A stretch of 64,000 nucleotides of DNA from assembly GCA_936432065.2 (NCBI GenBank), contig OW386285.2, forward strand, positions 412,626,547 through 412,690,546, given 5' to 3'. A model generated the notes under the pieces. That model had not been told where the DNA came from. It did no database searches and was given only the letters and a program-made list of their open reading frames with translations. Origin of the DNA: Rutpela maculata (Eukaryota > Arthropoda > Insecta > Coleoptera > Cerambycidae). Both the position numbers and the translations under genes were made by a program. Below, in pieces: positions 60,586 through 64,000 of the stretch (position 1 is the stretch's first letter; each line of letters starts with the position of its first letter).

Positions 60586-60680
60586 CTTTCAGGATCTTTG
60601 GGAAATAGAAAGAAGCTTATTTGTTTCACCTTCGAAGGGCATGGATGATAAGCACAACCCCTATACCTTTTAGAACCCAT
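60586..60680 (-). pseudogene. Inverted duplicate of THAP exon 1, intact
   Basis: Minus-strand reading from an ATG at 60680 gives MGSKRYRGCAYHPCPSKVKQ and then ISFFLFPKDPER, ending at the same GTATGT donor. It keeps both zinc-ligand cysteines (C-x4-C) that are disturbed in the plus-strand copy. It lies in the right inverted arm, so it faces exon 1 across the element and has no downstream exon 2 in its own orientation. Confidence 0.82.
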
Positions 60681-60918
60681 TATAAACAAAAATCAAATAA
60701 ATAAATAAACTTAGAATAAAAAATTGTCGGGAATTGTAAGAAAAAGGCACGAAAATAACCAACCACCGTGTAAGTTTCAAAGACTGTCAATCGCACAAGG
60801 TCAAGAATTATGATATGGCTTTTGACAAATATATGCCTTATCGTCATGGCGACTATGAGCAAATTTGGTCCCGCCAGAAAGGCTTGCTTTCGCTTCTGTA
60901 TAGTTCCTGTCTTCTGTG

Positions 60919-61861
60919 ACCACAGAAAGGAGATGTATGTGTTTGAAAAATTAACGCTTTACCACAAAAATACTCACATGGATAATAGATATTCAATATT
61001 TAGTGATGCATGGTTCCGTTAAACTGAGACAGTAAATTTTAATGTAATAATGTTCATTTCAAATTCAGTCTAAACACGGTAATTGTCGGCGTTATTTACC
61101 ATCAGCACACCAAACTAAGTGAAACATTCAGTAACATTTGATATTTTGAAACTGATAAATGATAATTAATATTAACAATCCTAATCATTGCACATAAGCT
61201 AAAAGCAATTACATTAAAATAGAAATTTCCATTAATTTAATTTGGTTTGTTGTCGTTTTCCTACATATTTAATTTCATATAGAGGAGACCATATTAATTA
61301 CAGTTTTAATGGCAGTAATTAAAACTCGCTATCATTATTACTGCACTGTACCTTTTGAGATTGATTACAGGGGCGTGCGTTGTAAACCCTTTGTTTAATC
61401 ACTAATTGCGAGTTCGTGTTTTTAAATTAACATTAACAGAGTGATATCGAATAATCAATACTACACTTGTCACTGTGTGAGGTCTTAATTGGTCAATATA
61501 CACTCAGCTTCACAAAAATTGCACCGCCTAGAACTACTTGGTGATAGATTGATAGATATTGTATTTACCATTTAAGAATACAATAGTGTACATTATGGTA
61601 AGTCAATAGTAAAATAAAACATAAAAGCATGTAGGTATAAAACATAGACAATATAAATATAATAATGTAAAATTATTAGAACAAACAGAGCCGTAGCGAG
61701 CCAAGTTTTTTGGGGGGTTATTTTTTAATAAATAATTTTCCAGTTCTATAAACTTAAAAAGTCATCTATGTAAATAAATAAATAATTCCACCTGGACAAC
61801 TGATTTTCTTTTTTAATTTTGTTGGCAAGCCTACGAATATAATAATATACCAGTAATATAC
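60919..61861. other. Non-coding stretch
   Basis: A+T-rich; nothing supported. TATACACTCAGCTTCACAAA at about 61497 resembles mariner-type termini, but no partner was found. Confidence 0.4.
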
Positions 61862-62175
61862 AATAATAATATAATAATAATATTTATTTATAACAAAGTC
61901 TTACATTTGAGTATACAGTAAAATTAAATTGTGTGTGAAAATAGCGTACTGTTAATAAAAGATTTTAGCTAATACATCTGTATCCTTTGAATATGATGAT
62001 ATGATGTGATGAAATGCATTTCATTTATAATATCATTAGATAGGTTGTGTGCCATAGCTACCTTAACTAGTAATTTCATTTAATACAACAATTAATTTAG
62101 AGTTAATACCAATAGCTAATACAAAATAATTAATTTAGAATATCATCTATATTTAACTTATATACCTACATTTAT
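61862..62175 (-). repeat. 3' UTR and (ATT)n tail of LINE A copy 3
   Basis: The AAT/ATT tail at 61862-61883 is followed (in reverse reading) by a 3' UTR that is almost identical to that of copy 2 at 34900-35230. Relative to copy 2 it has a deletion near 61995. Confidence 0.85.
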
Positions 62176-63355
62176 CTAATTACCTAACTTTAAGTATAGA
62201 TCCCTACCTTCAGAATATATCCATCTCTTTACCTCGAATTTAATTTTTTTATATTTTTTTATTTTTCTTATCGATTCAGGTAACATATTATATAATTTTG
62301 GCGCGAGGTAGTTAAAACATTTTTTTCGAATGCTTTTTGTAATTTTCTTAATTTCTAGATTCCCTTTCTCCTTATTTCTAGTGTTGTGTGAATGTGAGAT
62401 AGCGTTGCTTTCATGTCTCTTATTAATTTGATGAATTAGTATGCAATAACAAAACATTTGCCTAACATCAAATAATTTGCTTTCATTATATAATGCATCA
62501 GTGGGGTATAATGTACATCTTTTAAAAATGATTTTAATTATCCTTTTTTGAATATTTTCCAAAGGTTTTATATATGACACACCTACCCCACCCCAGCCAA
62601 CTATGCCATATCTTATTATTGACTCAGCGAGTGCTTTATAAAGAACTATTAAGTGGTCAAGTTTTAAAATTTCTTTAAGTTGTTTAAATTTATATATGAG
62701 CCCTCTTAATTTATTCACTACTGATTGCACTTGATGATTCCATTTCAAGTTTCCGTCTATTACGATACCTAAATATTTTATTTTTTCTGTGGATTTAATT
62801 TCTATTTTTCCTTCTTGGTCCTTTATTTGAATTTTTTTATATAATGGCCTATTTCTGTTTTGTGATGTTAAGGGTAAGTAGTACGTTTTTTTGTAGTTAA
62901 TAGTGAGTTTTTTACTGTCGAATCTATTTTTAATATTTTGTAAGTCTGATTCTACTATTTCTTTTAGCAATTCCCAAGATTCAGATGAGTAGAAAATTAC
63001 TGTGTCATCAGCGAATGAAATAATGGTGCCTGCCGAGTTTAATGTAAGTATGTCATTCAAATAAATGGTAAATAATATAGGCCCTAGTACAGTCCCCTGC
63101 GGTACCCCATATTCTACAATTTGGTGTTCACTAATGACATTATTGATTTTAACATATTGTTTCCTGTTTTTCAGATAACTCTTCAACATTTCTAACATGA
63201 CACCTCTGAATCCAGTTCTTTCCAGTATATTTATTAGTTGCGAATGTGAAACAGTATCGAACGCCTTAGCAAGATCCAAAAATACACATAACGAGGGCTT
63301 CGACTGATCTACCGCATTATACATAAGCGTGGTAAGTTTTCCAATAGCATCAATG
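62176..63355 (-). CDS. Non-LTR retrotransposon reverse transcriptase, 5'-truncated but open (LINE A, copy 3)
   Basis: This is the longest intact element frame in the window: 382 codons from the ATG at 63324 to 62176, with the frame continuing upstream to about 63355 (DAIGKLTTLMYNAVDQSKPS). RT motifs are complete: SLCVFLDLAKAFDTVSHSQL (motif A), YGVPQGTVLGPILFTIYLND (motif B), ISFADDTVIFYSSESW (motif C, FADD) and IKYLGIVIDGNLKWNHQ. The C-terminal thumb GIVGWGGVGVSYIKPLENIQ, TLYPTDALYNESKLFDVRQM and HNTRNKEKGNLEIKK follow. The endonuclease and finger subdomain are absent, so the copy is dead on arrival, but the lack of stops implies recent insertion. The product would be RNA-directed DNA polymerase; the clade (CR1/L2/Jockey side) is unresolved. 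Confidence 0.93.
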
Positions 63356-64000
63356 TGGCGCTTAAAAGTGTAACACCCTTGAATTTTTTAATTTATTTTT
63401 TCGAATTGAAGGAAATTTTTCTTAAATATAGAACACATTAGGATCTAGTTAAGGCCAAAAAAATATTCTCTTCCTGCAAATGCAAGGCCACCTGCGATAC
63501 CAAGATAAGCGGAAAAAATCATTAGGCGTTTTTTTAATGGAAAATTTTACTAATAAAAATTATTCAGAACCGCCTATAACGCTTAAATGTAAAGTTTGAT
63601 TAAACTTTAAAAATATTGAAATTTTATTTTAAAAAAATGTTTCGAGACCCAATATATAAGTTCAATTATACAGTTACGTTTTGAAAAGTGTGCTGTGAAT
63701 TATGTTTTTAAAAGTAACTAAGAAATTAATTGACAACTAAACACTCATTAAATTTGTATTTTCAAACTTCCCGGGTTTTCCGATTTGTTTTTAAACAATT
63801 TCAGTTTTAAAGTATAGGGCATAGCAGGATAAGCATGTAATATCTGCCCCCAAACAAAATTTTGTTTGTTATCAACTAATTGAATATAATTTTCCAAAAT
63901 TTCAAGCCTGCAGCCGCCATATTGGAGAAGTGGTGGGGGTGGGGAGTTTTTTTGATTTTCGTTTTTTAAAATTTTCTCGGATACCATTGTACGAAAAAAT
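63356..64000. other. Non-coding right edge of the window
   Basis: A+T-rich; a 79-codon minus-strand open stretch at 63748-63987 lacks motifs. Nothing else is supportable. Confidence 0.45.

Larger units (their letters stand above)
57981..60918. mobile_element. 2.9-kb P-like (THAP) element with ~440-bp inverted arms
   Basis: The left end CACATAAGACAGGCACTATA (57981) and right end (inverse of CACAGAAGACAGGAACTATA, to 60918) start arms of about 440 bp. These are 57981-58178 plus 58852-59088 on the left (split by an ACTTCCAC insertion) and 60477-60918 on the right. The arms share GCGAAAGCAAGCC, GGGACCAAATTTG, CGCCATGACGATAAGG, CAACCACCGTG-type and GAAGCTT..TTTCTATTTCCCAAA blocks. The CA-start ends and THAP gene point to the P superfamily. 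Possible 8-bp duplications (ACCACTAG / ACCACAGA) match at only five positions. The right arm is an inverted copy of the 5' end of the gene, not an ordinary P-element 3' end. Confidence 0.8.

Noticed and set aside
57973..60926. A clean 8-bp target duplication around the P-like element
   Set aside because: ACCACTAG and ACCACAGA agree at only five positions, so it is mentioned as possible but not claimed.

Overview
This is an A+T-rich piece of an animal nuclear genome, most likely an insect. The evidence is the mix of element families: a DUF4817-type mariner transposase, CR1/Jockey-type LINEs, a Penelope-like element, THAP/P-like DNA elements, and a short non-autonomous repeat family present in about 13 copies. 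The species cannot be fixed from the sequence. I found no host gene, no functional tRNA or rRNA, no CRISPR array and no operon-like organisation. Almost every recognisable coding stretch is a fragment or pseudogene of a transposable element, and the rest is non-coding A+T-rich DNA.

Layout. 0-2 kb: a mariner transposase relic (minus strand) split by a 706-bp TTAA-flanked inverted-repeat element that carries a short THAP-like exon. 3-7 kb: a MITE with a perfect 8-bp target duplication sitting in a tandem repeat, the first full copy of the ACTTCCAC repeat family, and a 5'-truncated LINE. 8-14.9 kb: two terminal-inverted-repeat (TIR) elements, a Tc1-like miniature element with TA duplications, an alternating ~140-bp satellite, and a SWIM-like zinc-finger relic ending in an inverted duplication. 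16-20 kb: LINE C-terminal and RT remnants, a Penelope-like GIY-YIG endonuclease reading frame, and a 222-bp TA microsatellite. 21-34 kb: three large foldback (long inverted repeat) structures, more ACTTCCAC copies and duplicated segments. 34.8-44 kb: three LINE relics, one interrupted by an ACTTCCAC element and one carrying a MITE, plus a 1.8-kb foldback. 45-49 kb: a TA-flanked MITE and a second Penelope relic. 49.5-53 kb: a 3.4-kb element with ~540-bp TIRs enclosing remnants of a large uncharacterised protein. 54.6-61 kb: a minisatellite, an RT fragment, the N-terminus of a probable transposon protein, and a P-like THAP element whose 5' end, including THAP exon 1, is duplicated in inverse orientation at its 3' end. 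61.9-63.4 kb: the longest intact LINE RT frame in the window.

The strongest theme is how often large inverted repeats occur: at least eight arm pairs of roughly 150-540 bp, some carrying coding exons. A second theme is nesting, which gives the order of some insertions and, in two cases, a readable pre-insertion site for the ACTTCCAC family. Family names rest on motif recognition from memory and on reading the sequence by eye; no database search was run.
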